A program made the translations under genes and the position numbers. The notes beneath the pieces were generated by a model that was not told the origin of the DNA, ran no database searches, and saw only the letters and a program-made list of their open reading frames with translations. Shown here piece after piece: positions 34,352 to 43,905 of a DNA stretch of 64,000 nucleotides. Each line of letters opens with the position of its first letter. Positions within the stretch are counted from its first letter, which is position 1. The DNA is from Rhineura floridana (lineage: Eukaryota; Chordata; Lepidosauria; Squamata; Rhineuridae). The stretch is taken from assembly GCF_030035675.1 (NCBI RefSeq), contig NC_084482.1, positions 221,425,943 through 221,489,942 on the forward strand. The letters are read 5' to 3'.

Positions 34352-36339
34352 GGACTTCCGGGAAGGGTGACTTAGCCTGTGCCTGCTTTTGAGACGGGCT
34401 CCTGCCTCAAAAGAAGCTTATTCAGATATATCAGTCAGTTTTTTCTTTTTTTTTTGACTGATTAAACTTCTCCCGGGTAGGGAGAAACGAAGAGATTAAC
34501 CTCAAAGCCTATTTTTGTTGGGACGACCAGATCTCATTAATTTATGGGACGAGGTCCAGCCGACGAAGGTGGGACGGATTTTTAACAGCAAGCTCTATCT
34601 GATAAAGCGAACGTTCACCTTATCTTCTAAGAGAGAACGCACTAACAGGCAAGCACCCTTCTTTCTATATTTTTCTTTTACTTGACTTAAATTGTTGCTG
34701 TTTAAAAGAGATTTGCCAGATTGATCAGTTTTTGACATCTCACTGGGGAGCCATAACTTCTCTCTGCTACGCACTAATTAATAGCTTATCTCTGTTTTTG
34801 TTGCAAAAAGCTGTCCTGGATTTGCATTCTAAAGATATACACAGAAGAGGGATTTCTATTCCAGATTTTTATTTTGAAAAATATTATACTGTTTTGAGAC
34901 TACTCTCTTTTTGGTCTATTTTATTTTGACGAATCTGTTTCTTGACGATTGCCATTAATTGTTTCGATCCTGGGAACTGCATTTTGTTTACTTAACTATT
35001 GGAGAGATAAGGCTGTCTGCTCTGTTTATACTGTGATGTCACCAAGTTTGGAGTATTAACCCAATTGTTGCTGAAATAAGAAGTGGTTTTCCTATATTTT
35101 TCTTTTAAAATGGCAATTAAGAAAGTGGCTGAAAATCTGGAAATAACTATGTTTCAGAAAATAATGGATGAGATTGAGATAATGAAAATTGAATTGAGTA
35201 AAATGAAGCAGGAGATTAAAGATATAAGGGTCCCTGTGAGAGAGGTGACCCTGGAAGGGGTCCCTGTGAGAGAGGAGACCCCGGAGATTGGAACAGGGGT
35301 CCCTGTGAGAGAGGCGACCCTGGAGACTGGAATAGGGGTCCCTGTGAGAGAGGAGATCCCGGAGATTGGAACCAACGTGGAACAGGAACAAGATTTGGAG
35401 TCTATGGACTTTAGAAATAAAATCTATTGTTTGGAACTCAATGTTATCTCTGAAGAAATGAATGAAGATTCTAGAGATAAAGTTATCAATGGCATGGATA
35501 ATCTTCTGGACTGGAATGATGTGATGGAGCCCAATATAGAGAAAATCTATGGAATTATCTGCAGCCATGTGACAATGGAAAAACTTTTAAGAGATGACCC
35601 AGTGTATTTTGAAAAAAAGAACAGAGATATGATTTTACAGCAGTATTTCAGCAACCTATTCAGAATGGATGGCAAGAAAATATTTGGGATAGAGGTAATC
35701 CCCATCAGACTCTTACTATATGACTATGGCTTTGACAGCAAGATTATTATGGAATACTGATAATGGAAGATTGGATATTGAAATTACTGGACTTAACAAG
35801 ACTACTGAAGATGGAAGATGGAAAATGGAACTAATAGAGATAATAGAACAATGGCTACTGAAATTATTGAACCTAACAGATTCTGATGTGATGGATTAAT
35901 TGAAATGTTTATTTTGACTATGGTTATGACAATAAGATTATCATAATTAGTAATGAGATGGATTAATCGATATGCTTATCTGGAAAAAAAAATTGATAGA
36001 TATATTTCTTAAAGAATTGAAACCTCTCTTTGACTTTTTGTGGAAAGAATAAAGTAATGTTTATGAGATTTGATGATTAAGTAAGATAACTACTGGAGGA
36101 AAGTGATTTTATAATATGACTTAAGAGACAGGATTGTTATATATTATAGACTTATAACTGATTTGATCTTTGACAAATGGGAAGTCAATATTTTACTCTT
36201 TATTTTTTATTTTTGTTTTTTTTTTCTTTTTTTCTTTTTGTTTAACTATTTTTGATTTTGTTTTTTGTCTTTGAATGTTTTATGATTTTGTTTTGTATGT
36301 TTTATGAAAATCTGAATAAAAATTATTGAAAAAAAAAAA
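34352..36339 (+). mobile_element. Half-L1 (ORF1-only) element, copy b
   Basis: The 16-bp target duplication tagttatctttagatt (34336-34351 and 36340-36355) bounds a 2.0 kb element inside the Ty3-type fossil. It starts GGACTTCCGGGAAGGG, has an L1-like 5' UTR, an ORF1-like gene and the L1-type 3' end (AATGGGAAGTCAATATTTTA, then CTGAATAAAAATTATTG and poly-A). There is no ORF2. It is related to copy a but clearly diverged, so the family has several members. Confidence 0.87.
35110..35760 (+). CDS. Intact truncated-type ORF1 of half-L1 copy b
   Basis: This open 216-codon frame starts at the ATG equivalent to L1 ORF1 (MAIKKVAENLEI). It has an N-terminal coiled coil (FQKIMDEIEIMKIELSKMKQ) and a proline-containing tandem repeat of four GVPVREE/A-type units at about residues 40-88. 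An RRM-like part follows (YCLELNVISEEMNEDS; MILQQYFSNLFRMDGKK). It ends after IPIRLLLYDYGFDSK. L1's C-terminal domain is absent, exactly as in copy a. RNA binding may be weakened; the frame may be maintained or simply young. Confidence 0.75.
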   Translation: MAIKKVAENLEITMFQKIMDEIEIMKIELSKMKQEIKDIRVPVREVTLEGVPVREETPEIGTGVPVREATLETGIGVPVREEIPEIGTNVEQEQDLESMDFRNKIYCLELNVISEEMNEDSRDKVINGMDNLLDWNDVMEPNIEKIYGIICSHVTMEKLLRDDPVYFEKKNRDMILQQYFSNLFRMDGKKIFGIEVIPIRLLLYDYGFDSKIIMEY

Positions 36340-36737
36340 TAGTTATCTTTAGATTGAAACTTATCAGATCCAAAAGCCTGTACTGGACTTTGTCCATGGG
36401 TCTTATCAATCACAGATACTGTATGTAACTCTTGGCCATCTCTTGAGGGAGTTGACATAGCTTGTAGTTGAACTCTTGTTATTTCCTCTAAATGACATAT
36501 TTCAATCGCCTTCTCCAAAGTAAGCTCAGGTTCCGCAATCAATCTTTTCTTCAATTTTTCATCTTTAACGCTGAACGCAATCTTATCTCGTATCATATCA
36601 TTAACTGTTGCACCAAACTCACACTTACTAGCCTTAAGCTTAAGCTCAGTCACAAACTGTTCACTGGTTTCTTGATATCTCTGTGAGTGGTTCCAAAAAG
36701 CATAGCATTCAAATATCATGTTCTTACGAGGAGTGCT

Positions 36738-39700
36738 TGTTGGCATGAGGCCTGGTAGTTTTCCATCAAGTCTGAAAGTTCTGAAAAACTGTAGTTAAGG
36801 GGGAGTTATGTCTTTGCCCAGTCTGGGAATGGACTGCCAGGGCCGTTGCTATGGTAATCATCTGATAGCGACTGGGAAAGTTCTAACAGAGTCTGTGAGT
36901 TTTGTCTTCTGTATCATGCCTCTGAACTGAGAGGTTGTGTTCTATGTTTACCTTTGGAGAGAGATGTACCAGAAGGGGGGGGTGACAGAAGAAATTCTAC
37001 ATGTGTTTACTCTTAAGCCTTAAGCCATAATGTCTTAATAAAAGACTCTTAACATGCTCTACTGCTCTGAAGAAGTTTCTTGCTCAACTTAACTCCAACG
37101 TAACGTATGCTGTTTCACACAACAACGCACACACACCAACAGGGGTTATGGCCCAGATCCACAGCGTATTACATGGGAGTAAGTTGCTGGTCTGAACGGC
37201 AGATGGAGTTCCAGAGGGCAGCTTGATTGATTGTACTAGACGGAGGTGAGCAACATGGCTGTAAACCTGTCTGGGGGAGGCTTGCTGATGGAACGGCTTA
37301 ATGAAAAGAATTATGGCAGCTGGAAGCCGAGAATGCGGGTTTGCTAGTAAAAGAAGATTTATGGGAAGCTATTGAAGGTACACCCCCTGCACCCCTTACA
37401 GCGGCTTGGACTAGGAACAATGAGCGAGCTCAAGCTTTTATACTTCTGGCTCTATCAGACTCTCAACTGCTGCACGAGAGGGATGCTACAAACGCCAAAC
37501 AGATGTGGGACCGGTTGGAAGGCATTCATGTGCAACAGACCGCGGGATCTAGATTGTGTTTGGCACGGAAGCTGTATCAGATGCGCTTCACGGGTGAGTG
37601 CAACTTGAGTGAGCATCTCACGGAATTCAGACGCCTGTTTGCTGAGCTGACAGACCGAGGCGTCGAACACTCTGAGCTTCAGAAGACCTATCTGATCCTG
37701 GCTTCGCTCGATGGGACTTGGAATAATATGGTCATGGCTTTTGAAGCCATGCCTGACGGAGGTTTGAACGTTGCATTTATTGAGGAAAAGCTGACCCAAG
37801 AATGGCAGCGGAGACAGGAGGCGAAAGGAGCCGAGTCGATGGAAGCTGTCAGGAGGCAAGAGGTGAAATATGCCGTGCTGAAGGATTATAAACAGGAGCA
37901 GCAACAGAGGCTGAAGTCTTGTTTTGTTTGCGGAGATCGTAGGCATCTACAGCGGGACTGTCCAGTCAAGCGAAACTCCAGGGATGGAGGCTTGAAGCAG
38001 GGCAGTGTGAACTTTGTTTGTAAACAGAAGTCTCAAGATTTAGGACCTGTTACCTGGATTATTGACAGCGGGGCAAGCCATATATTAATTAAAGACAGAC
38101 GTTTGTTTTACATTTCAGAAAAAGTGCAAGACTTTGTTTACCTGGCAGATGGATCACGTAAATCTGTGGAAGCTAAAGGTCTGGTGAAATTTGACAAGCT
38201 TGGAATAATGTCAGACTGTTTGTTTGTTCCGGAATTGGCTCATAATATTTTATCAGTTAGCAAACTGGTGAGTTGTAATTACTCAATTTTGTTTCACAAA
38301 GACCAATGTTTTGTAATGAGGGGAGATCAAGTGTGCATGCAGGGAAGCCTGAATGATTCACAGTTTGTAATAAAGAGCAGTCAAGCAGGGTGTGCTGTGT
38401 TAAACGCTGAGGCACAGGTACATCAGGGCTGCGTCCATGAATGGCATCAAAGGCTGGGGCATGCAAACCTTGACACAATTAAGAAAACCCCAATGCATAG
38501 TGAAGACATGCATTTAAGAGATTGTGGTCAGTTAATGGATTGTGATTCTTGTCATAAAGCTAAAATGACTATTGCACCAATAAACCGGGAGGCTGAAAGA
38601 ACCACAACAGCTCCCTACCAGCTAGTTCATGTTGATTTATCAGGGCCAATAAATGCTTCACGAGGAGGTGCGAAATTCTTCATGGTACTGGTAGATGATT
38701 TTTCAAGATTTTCTCATGTTTTTCTGTTAAAGCATAAAAGTGAAGCTGAGCAGAAGCTGAAACTGTTCATTAAGAGAATCGAAACTCAACATGGCACCAC
38801 AGTGGGGGCCATACGCTCGGACCAGGGAGGGGAATTCACGAATAAGGCATTGAGTGACTTTCTGGAGAGTAAGGGAATAAACCAGAATTTCATTGCTCCA
38901 TTTAGCCCGTTTTCCAATGGAACTGCTGAGAGAAAAAATAGGGTGCTGCAGGAAGCAATGAGAGCCATGCTGATGGATTGCAGTTTAGGGAATTCTTTCT
39001 GGGCAGAAGCAATTCTTTATGCGAATTATATTCACAACAGGGTGTTACATAGTGCACTTGGAATGTCTCCTTATGAGAAACTTACTGGCAGAAAGCCTAA
39101 AATAGAACACATTCAAAAATTCGGAGCTAGATGCTGGGTACACATTCCACAACACAAGAGAAGAGGCAAGCTTGCACCTCGAGCACAGCAATGTTTTGTT
39201 TTGGGTTTTCAGAATGCATATTTCAGAGTGTGGTGTCCAGAAACACAGCAGTTAATTCTGAGCAGAAGCATTCAAGTCTCAGAGAAACCTTGGGATCAAA
39301 AGCAGACAGTCATTCTTACAGGAACAGATGACACACAAACACGAACACAAGCACAGACATTTAAGCGAAATCTTGACATTAAAGTGGAAGGCACACAAAT
39401 TCCTCTCAAAGATGCATTAAATGAGCTCATTTGTGGGAGACGCAGATCGAAGAAACGAAAAGCTGAGGAAATGGAATCTCCTGGGCACGCGGTGCCAAGC
39501 ACAAGCGCAAGTACAAATGGGGGGGCAGAGAGAGCTGAAGCCCTGGTTCCTTTAAGATGCTCTACAAGAGTGAATTTAGGCAAACCGCCTGAAAGATTTA
39601 CCGTGGGATTAATAACAAGTCCTGGAATGAATAAAGTTGTAGAAATGGATCCTGAGCCACTTTATTTGACTTGTGTTCAACCAAAGTTTGATTGAATAAA

Positions 39701-40263
39701 GTTCTAGCTAAATGTACAGAGATGTTCTGAAATGTACTGTAATGTACTGTAATGTACTGAGATGTAATTTTAAATGTATTACTGTATGACTATGTATTGT
39801 GGAGATGTATTGTTGAGATTTATTTGTAATTGACAGACATGATGGGAAAAAGGGGGACTTGTTGGCATGAGGCCTGGTAGTTTTCCATCAAGTCTGAAAG
39901 TTCTGAAAAACTGTAGTTAAGGGGGAGTTATGTCTTTGCCCAGTCTGGGAACGGACTGCCAGGGCCGTTGCTATGGTAACCATCTGATAGCGACTGGGAA
40001 AGTTCTAACAGAGTCTGTGAGTTTTGTCTTCTGTATCATGCCTCTGAACTGAGAGGTTGTGTTCTATGTTTACCTTTGGAGAGAGATGTACCAGAAGGGG
40101 GGGGTGACTGAAGAAATTCTACATGTATTTACTCTTAAGCCTTAAGCCATAATGTCTTAATAAAAGACTCTTAACATGCTCTACTGCTCTGAAGAAGTTT
40201 CTTGCTCAACTTAACTCCAACGTAACGTATGCTGTTTCACGCAACAACGCACACACACCAACA
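36738..40263 (+). mobile_element. Ty1/copia-type LTR fossil, young
   Basis: Two 404-bp LTRs (36738-37141 and 39860-40263) run TGTTGGC...CCAACA and differ at about five positions by eye (~1%), so the insertion is young. Target flanks GTGCT and GTACA fit a diverged 5-bp duplication inside the Ty3-type gag. A purine tract (aaaaaggggga) precedes the 3' LTR. The one long frame encodes gag, protease and integrase; I did not recognise RT or RNase H, so it looks non-autonomous. About one further break is apparent. Confidence 0.88.
37341..39695 (+). CDS. Copia-type Gag-protease-integrase frame (fossil)
   Basis: The open frame of 784 codons has the copia order. A Gag region comes first, then a CCHC knuckle (CFVCGDRRHLQRDC, ~37920), then protease (WIIDSGASH, ~38052). 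The integrase zinc domain (WHQRLGHANLD...CDSCHKAKM, ~38438-38560) and catalytic core follow (HVDLSGPI, MVLVDDFSRF, IRSDQGGEF, NGTAERKNR; ~38625-38960). A basic linker (RRRSKKRKAEE) and a short C-terminus end the frame close to the 3' LTR. It is treated as a fossil. Confidence 0.85.
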   Translation: MLVKEDLWEAIEGTPPAPLTAAWTRNNERAQAFILLALSDSQLLHERDATNAKQMWDRLEGIHVQQTAGSRLCLARKLYQMRFTGECNLSEHLTEFRRLFAELTDRGVEHSELQKTYLILASLDGTWNNMVMAFEAMPDGGLNVAFIEEKLTQEWQRRQEAKGAESMEAVRRQEVKYAVLKDYKQEQQQRLKSCFVCGDRRHLQRDCPVKRNSRDGGLKQGSVNFVCKQKSQDLGPVTWIIDSGASHILIKDRRLFYISEKVQDFVYLADGSRKSVEAKGLVKFDKLGIMSDCLFVPELAHNILSVSKLVSCNYSILFHKDQCFVMRGDQVCMQGSLNDSQFVIKSSQAGCAVLNAEAQVHQGCVHEWHQRLGHANLDTIKKTPMHSEDMHLRDCGQLMDCDSCHKAKMTIAPINREAERTTTAPYQLVHVDLSGPINASRGGAKFFMVLVDDFSRFSHVFLLKHKSEAEQKLKLFIKRIETQHGTTVGAIRSDQGGEFTNKALSDFLESKGINQNFIAPFSPFSNGTAERKNRVLQEAMRAMLMDCSLGNSFWAEAILYANYIHNRVLHSALGMSPYEKLTGRKPKIEHIQKFGARCWVHIPQHKRRGKLAPRAQQCFVLGFQNAYFRVWCPETQQLILSRSIQVSEKPWDQKQTVILTGTDDTQTRTQAQTFKRNLDIKVEGTQIPLKDALNELICGRRRSKKRKAEEMESPGHAVPSTSASTNGGAERAEALVPLRCSTRVNLGKPPERFTVGLITSPGMNKVVEMDPEPLYLTCVQPKFD

Positions 40264-41334
40264 GTACAATATATCCTAAATTGTTCAAGAACTTCCTCTA
40301 TGTCTTGTGGCCCCCCTTCAGGCAAATCAAAAGTATTGTAAACTGCCAATGCTTCCTCTCCAACACAATGTAACCAAATAGCAATTTGTCAATTCTTAGC
40401 AACATTATTAACTCCAGCTGCAGAAAGATATAAAATAAAAGCTTGCTCCCATCGCTTCCATGTCTCAGCCAGATTACCTTGCAATACCAGAGGAGGTGGA
40501 GGCCGGACTGAGTCCATTTTGGACTTCTGACACCATATAATGTGTTTTTTATTTCACAATAAACACATCTTGATTCTCTTTAAGGTCTTGGAATTGTCAG
40601 TTGAGTTCAGTTGGTGTTTCGGTTGAGATGGGTTAAGCACAGCATAAGCAGATGTAAAGACTGTGCCCTGTGGAACGGTGATTAAAGTATACTATTCTTA
40701 TGTTAAAGAATCAAGATGTGTTTATTGTGAAATAAAGCACATTATACCTCCATTAGGAGAACTGTCCATTTATTCCTACTCTCTGCTTTCTGCTTCTTAA
40801 CCAATTCCTTATCCACAAGAGGACATCTCCTCTTATTCCATGACTGCTAAGCTTCCTCAGAAGACTTTGGTGAGGTACCTTGTCAAAAGCTTTTTGAAAG
40901 TCTAAGTACACTATGTCCACTGGATCACCTCTATCTATATGCTTGTTGACACTATAGGTTACTGAGACAGGACTTTCCCTTGCAGAAGCCATGCTGGCTC
41001 TGCTTCAGCAAGGCTTGTTCTATGTGCTTAGTTAATCTAGCTTTAATAATACTTTCTACCAGTTTTCCAGAGACAGAAATTAAGCTAACTGGCCGGTAAT
41101 TTCCAGGATCCCCCCTGGATCCCTTTTTGAATATTGGCGTTACATTTGCCACTTTCCAGTCCTCAGGCACGGAGGAGGACCCGAGGGACAAATTACATAT
41201 TTTAGTTAGCAGATCAGTAATTTCACATTTGAGTTCTTTGAGAACTCTCGGGTGGATGCCATCCGGGCCCGGTGACTTGCCAGTTTTTATATTGTCCATT
41301 AAGCCTAGACCTTCCTCTCTTGTTACCACTATTT

Positions 41335-41880
41335 GTCACTATTACATCCATGATGGAAAGGGCCCAATAATAAAAGCCTGAAATGATTCACAACGTGGAG
41401 AAGACACTCTGCGGTGAGCAGGAATTAAGGCTTTGCGGATGCAGAAGCAGAGATGAGAGGCGAGGGGTCCAAGAGGATGTCCTGTTGATCTTGAAGTGGA
41501 TGTATTGAAAGTAGTTCTTCATACTCTTTTCATTGCCCAGTGAGCTGAACCAGACTGAATGCATCTCACTTTTCCTCTCCCCATATCTCTGATGGAAAGA
41601 CTGGAGGTGTTTTGCATCCCCAGGAAGCTCCAAGATGGAGTCATTTGACCAAATTCACCCCCAGTATTTCTTTAGGGTTAGGGTTAGGGTTAGGGTGTGT
41701 GCAAAACCTATTTTTTTGCCAACTGTCAGGGAGATGACATGGAATTAATATCTGTGCAGATTAAATTTTTAATTATATCCATGATGAAAAGGGCCTAATA
41801 ATAAAGCCTGAAATGGTTCACAATGTGACGAAGAAACTCTGTGGGGCTCAGGAATTAAAGACTTTGAGGAAGCAGATGGA
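41335..41880 (+). repeat. Local tandem duplication of the gene-proximal block, unit 2
   Basis: The block starting near GGATGTATTG and TAGTTCTTCATACTCTTTTC occurs twice before unit 2. The first copy (29320-29597 plus 41335-41475) is split by CR1 copy 2; the second runs from about 41476 to 41880. Unit 3 has it once (58620-59010). Each ends in the AATAATAAAGCCTGAAATG and GATGAGAGG...GGGGTCC part. Confidence 0.75.
41672..41695 (+). repeat. Interstitial telomeric repeat (TTAGGG)4
   Basis: Four perfect TTAGGG units lie where the paralogous blocks read tttctttacaatgtgtgc (about 29520 and 58830). The flanks are otherwise collinear, with CAA missing at the junction. TTAGGG is the vertebrate telomere unit; short insertions of this sort are known products of telomerase-assisted break repair. 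Confidence 0.92.
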
Positions 41881-42167
41881 GAGATGAGAGGTGAGGGGTC
41901 CGAGATGGGTGAAATTCCTGGGGGTAGCAAAGGACAGAAGAGGTGCCCAAGCATGGAGAAAAGTCTGGAAGAAACTGGAGAATGTTCTGAGAGAGATTTG
42001 GGGCCTTTAAGGCCTTTTGCAGATCAAGCATTGTGGGGGGAAACAACAGAGGAAAGGGACGTGCCATTTATTTATTTGGATTGAGGCTGCTTATAACATT
42101 CAAACCTCTGGAACCCAAATTTGCATGAAGGATGAAATTCCTCCCATCCTCCGTCTCTTCTCTGCAG

Positions 42168-42338
42168 GCCCTTGAGAGCTGCTCCCTACAAAACGTGCAT
42201 CGTGGTGAAAGCTGTGGGAGTCCCAGAGCTGGCCTAGTTTACTCCTCCCTCTCAGGCAGCGCCATGGCCTCAGAGGCACCGTCCGGATTGTCTCTTCTGT
42301 AGGATAGAGTGGAAAGAGCAGCCGGGCAGCCCAATCAG
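42168..42338 (+). pseudogene. Start-codon exon, unit 2 (premature stop)
   Basis: An acceptor (cttctctgcag) precedes 96 bp of 5' UTR and an ATG at 42264 in a strong Kozak context (gcgccATGG). The frame reads MASEAPSGLSLL and stops at TAG 42300-42302; the intact unit 3 copy continues with FFWDGVERAAGQPNQ. The donor ggtaagg at 42339 is preserved. No later in-frame ATG lies in the exon, so the KRAB frame would not be translated from here. Confidence 0.85.
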
Positions 42339-42440
42339 GTAAGGGGAGGATCATTGGGGGAGAGACCGAGGGGACAGCTGGGGTGCATCTCCCTGAGCAT
42401 AGCGGGGAGGGCTCTGGGAGAATACTACCTCTGAGGCTGC

Positions 42441-43400
42441 ATAAGGAGAGCCTGCCGGATCAGGCCAATAGCCCGTCTGTTCCAGCAGCCGGTTCTTGCA
42501 GTGGCCGACCAGATGCCTGTGGGAAGCCTGCAAGCAGGACCTGAACACATGAGCACTCGCCCCACTTGTGATTCGGTGACACGTGTCTGGCAGAACTCTG
42601 GCAAAACTCCTAAAATACACTCTTGGAGAGGTGGGATCTTTTTCGAGAGTCAATCAAGCTCTGCCCTGCAATTGTGTCTGAGCAGTGTAAAATCCAGAAA
42701 TACTCACCCCCACAAAAGCTAAATAAAAAGTAACTGTACTAAAGAAATGCAAAGAAAAAGAGAGTGGGACAGCTTCAAGAGAGTCACACGGCTTGGTACC
42801 AAAATACCTGATGGAACGCCTCTCCTGACACGAACCCACCCGTACACTACGCTTAACATCTAAGGCCCTCTTCCGGGTGCCCACTCCGAGGGAAACTCGG
42901 AGTCTGGCAACAAGGGAGAGGGCCTTCTGAGTGGTGGCCCCCAAATTATGGAATGATTTCTGTGATGAGGTGAGCCTGGCGCCAACACTGTTATCTTTTC
43001 GGCGCCAGGTCAAGACTTTCCTCTTCTCCCAGGCATTTTAGCATGTGCTTTTAAATTGCTTTTTAAAATGTATTTTTAGATTTCTATATTGTTTTTGTGG
43101 TAAACCACCCAGAGAGCTTCGGCTATGGGGTGGTATATAAATGCAATAAAATCAATCAATTAATTAATTAATCCCAGTGTGCCCCACTGGTCAGGCTATT
43201 AGTACGATATGAACCAAAGTGTAGCTGCTAAGTGTCCTGCTCTGTTGCCATTCCCAGCATACTGCCTCTGGCAGTGGAGGGAATGCATTGCCATTGTGGC
43301 TCATAGCCACTGATGTCCTGATCCTCCATGGATTTGTCCAATCTTCTTTGAAAGCTATTCAAGTTTTTGGCTGAGCAAATGGTACATGTTGGAGAAACTG
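42441..43400. repeat. Old CR1 and L2-like LINE scraps before KRAB, unit 2
   Basis: CR1 3' sequence on the minus strand (GAGAGCCTGCCGGATCAGG at 42447; TGCCTCTGGCAGTGG and TCCATGGATTTGTCCAATC near 43265-43345) is split by a plus-strand L2-like LINE 3' end at about 42790-43165. That frame shows TRTLRLTSKALFRVPTPRE, VVAPKLWNDF and LLSFRRQVKTFLFSQAF, then an AATAAA/AT-rich tail. It is shared with unit 3 (59575-60537). Confidence 0.65.
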
Positions 43401-43416
43401 CCTCTTCTTTTTCCAG

Positions 43417-43561
43417 GATCTGTTGCCCTTCCAGGGTCTGGTGACCTTTGAGGAGGTGGCCGTCTATTTCACGGAGGAGGAATGGGCCCTGCTGGATCCT
43501 GGCTAAAGAGCTCTGCACAGGGAAGTCATGGAGGAGAATTATGAGACGGTGGCCTCTCTGG
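43417..43561 (+). pseudogene. KRAB-A box exon, unit 2 (stop codon)
   Basis: This is the paralogue of the exon at 9-153 with the same length, acceptor (ttttccag) and phases. TAA at 43504-43506 replaces the CAA of the other copies in the [11 protein letters not shown] motif, cutting the box in half. The donor is gtaaat. With the start-exon stop and the finger-exon frameshift, unit 2 cannot make a KRAB-finger protein. Confidence 0.9.
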
Positions 43562-43684
43562 GTAAATATACTTTCCCCCCCTTGACTGATGAATGTTGAA
43601 GGTATGGATTTAGTACCTGTGCTATTTAATCTTCCACTGCAGGAATGCTGTCGTGGAAATGGGTGCCTGGGCCCTGGATATTTG

Positions 43685-43905
43685 GGGAGGGACTGCAGCT
43701 CAGAAGGGGAACACCTGCTTTGCATGTACAAGGTCCGAGGTTTAGTCCCTGGCAGCTCCAAGAGGGGTGAAAGGATCCGGTAGGAGGTGCTGGGAAAGGT
43801 CTTTCTCTGCCTGACATCCACAGCTAGTTGCTGTAAGCAGGCGGGACTAGATGGACCAATTCTCTGATCTGGTAGAATGCAGCTTCCTCTGTTCTTGGGG
43901 CTTTT
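43685..43905 (+). repeat. tRNA-derived SINE, unit 2
   Basis: Orthologous copy of the SINE at 281-501 (head GGGGAACACCTGCTTTGCATG; tail GGGACTAGATGGACC). Confidence 0.7.

Larger units (their letters stand above)
32632..40746 (-). mobile_element. Ty3/gypsy-type LTR fossil (complex II), broken
   Basis: Five-base CCTCC target duplications (32627-32631, 40747-40751) bound the element inside CR1 copy 2. Parts: left LTR ~32632-32818 and right LTR ~40572-40746, both in + orientation; leader plus gag start in + orientation just right of the left LTR; aspartic protease and RT on the minus strand (~33155-34220), zinc-knuckle and gag pieces on the minus strand up to about 40480, and a minus-strand leader near 40500. 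Integrase and RNase H were not recognised. The body is thus in opposite orientation to the left end. It is clearly broken, with many changes. LTRs differ at about 2-3% of positions by eye. It hosts a half-L1 and a copia-type insertion. Confidence 0.82.
29598..41334 (-). mobile_element. CR1 LINE, copy 2, split by nested insertions (complex II)
   Basis: The CR1 pieces are 29598-30663, 32568-32626 and 40752-41334, which together give about 1.7 kb of a 5'-truncated CR1 on the minus strand. They cover RT (DIVYLDFQKAFDKVPH, KFADDTKLF) and the C-terminus KRRLDKFMEDRAINGY. The 29805-30425 piece is open for 206 codons; a few short indels mark other parts. The 3' tail at 29600 is CATAAGAACATAAG. It inserted into a spacer block whose uninterrupted form is seen at about 41740-41780 and 58900-58925. 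Confidence 0.88.
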
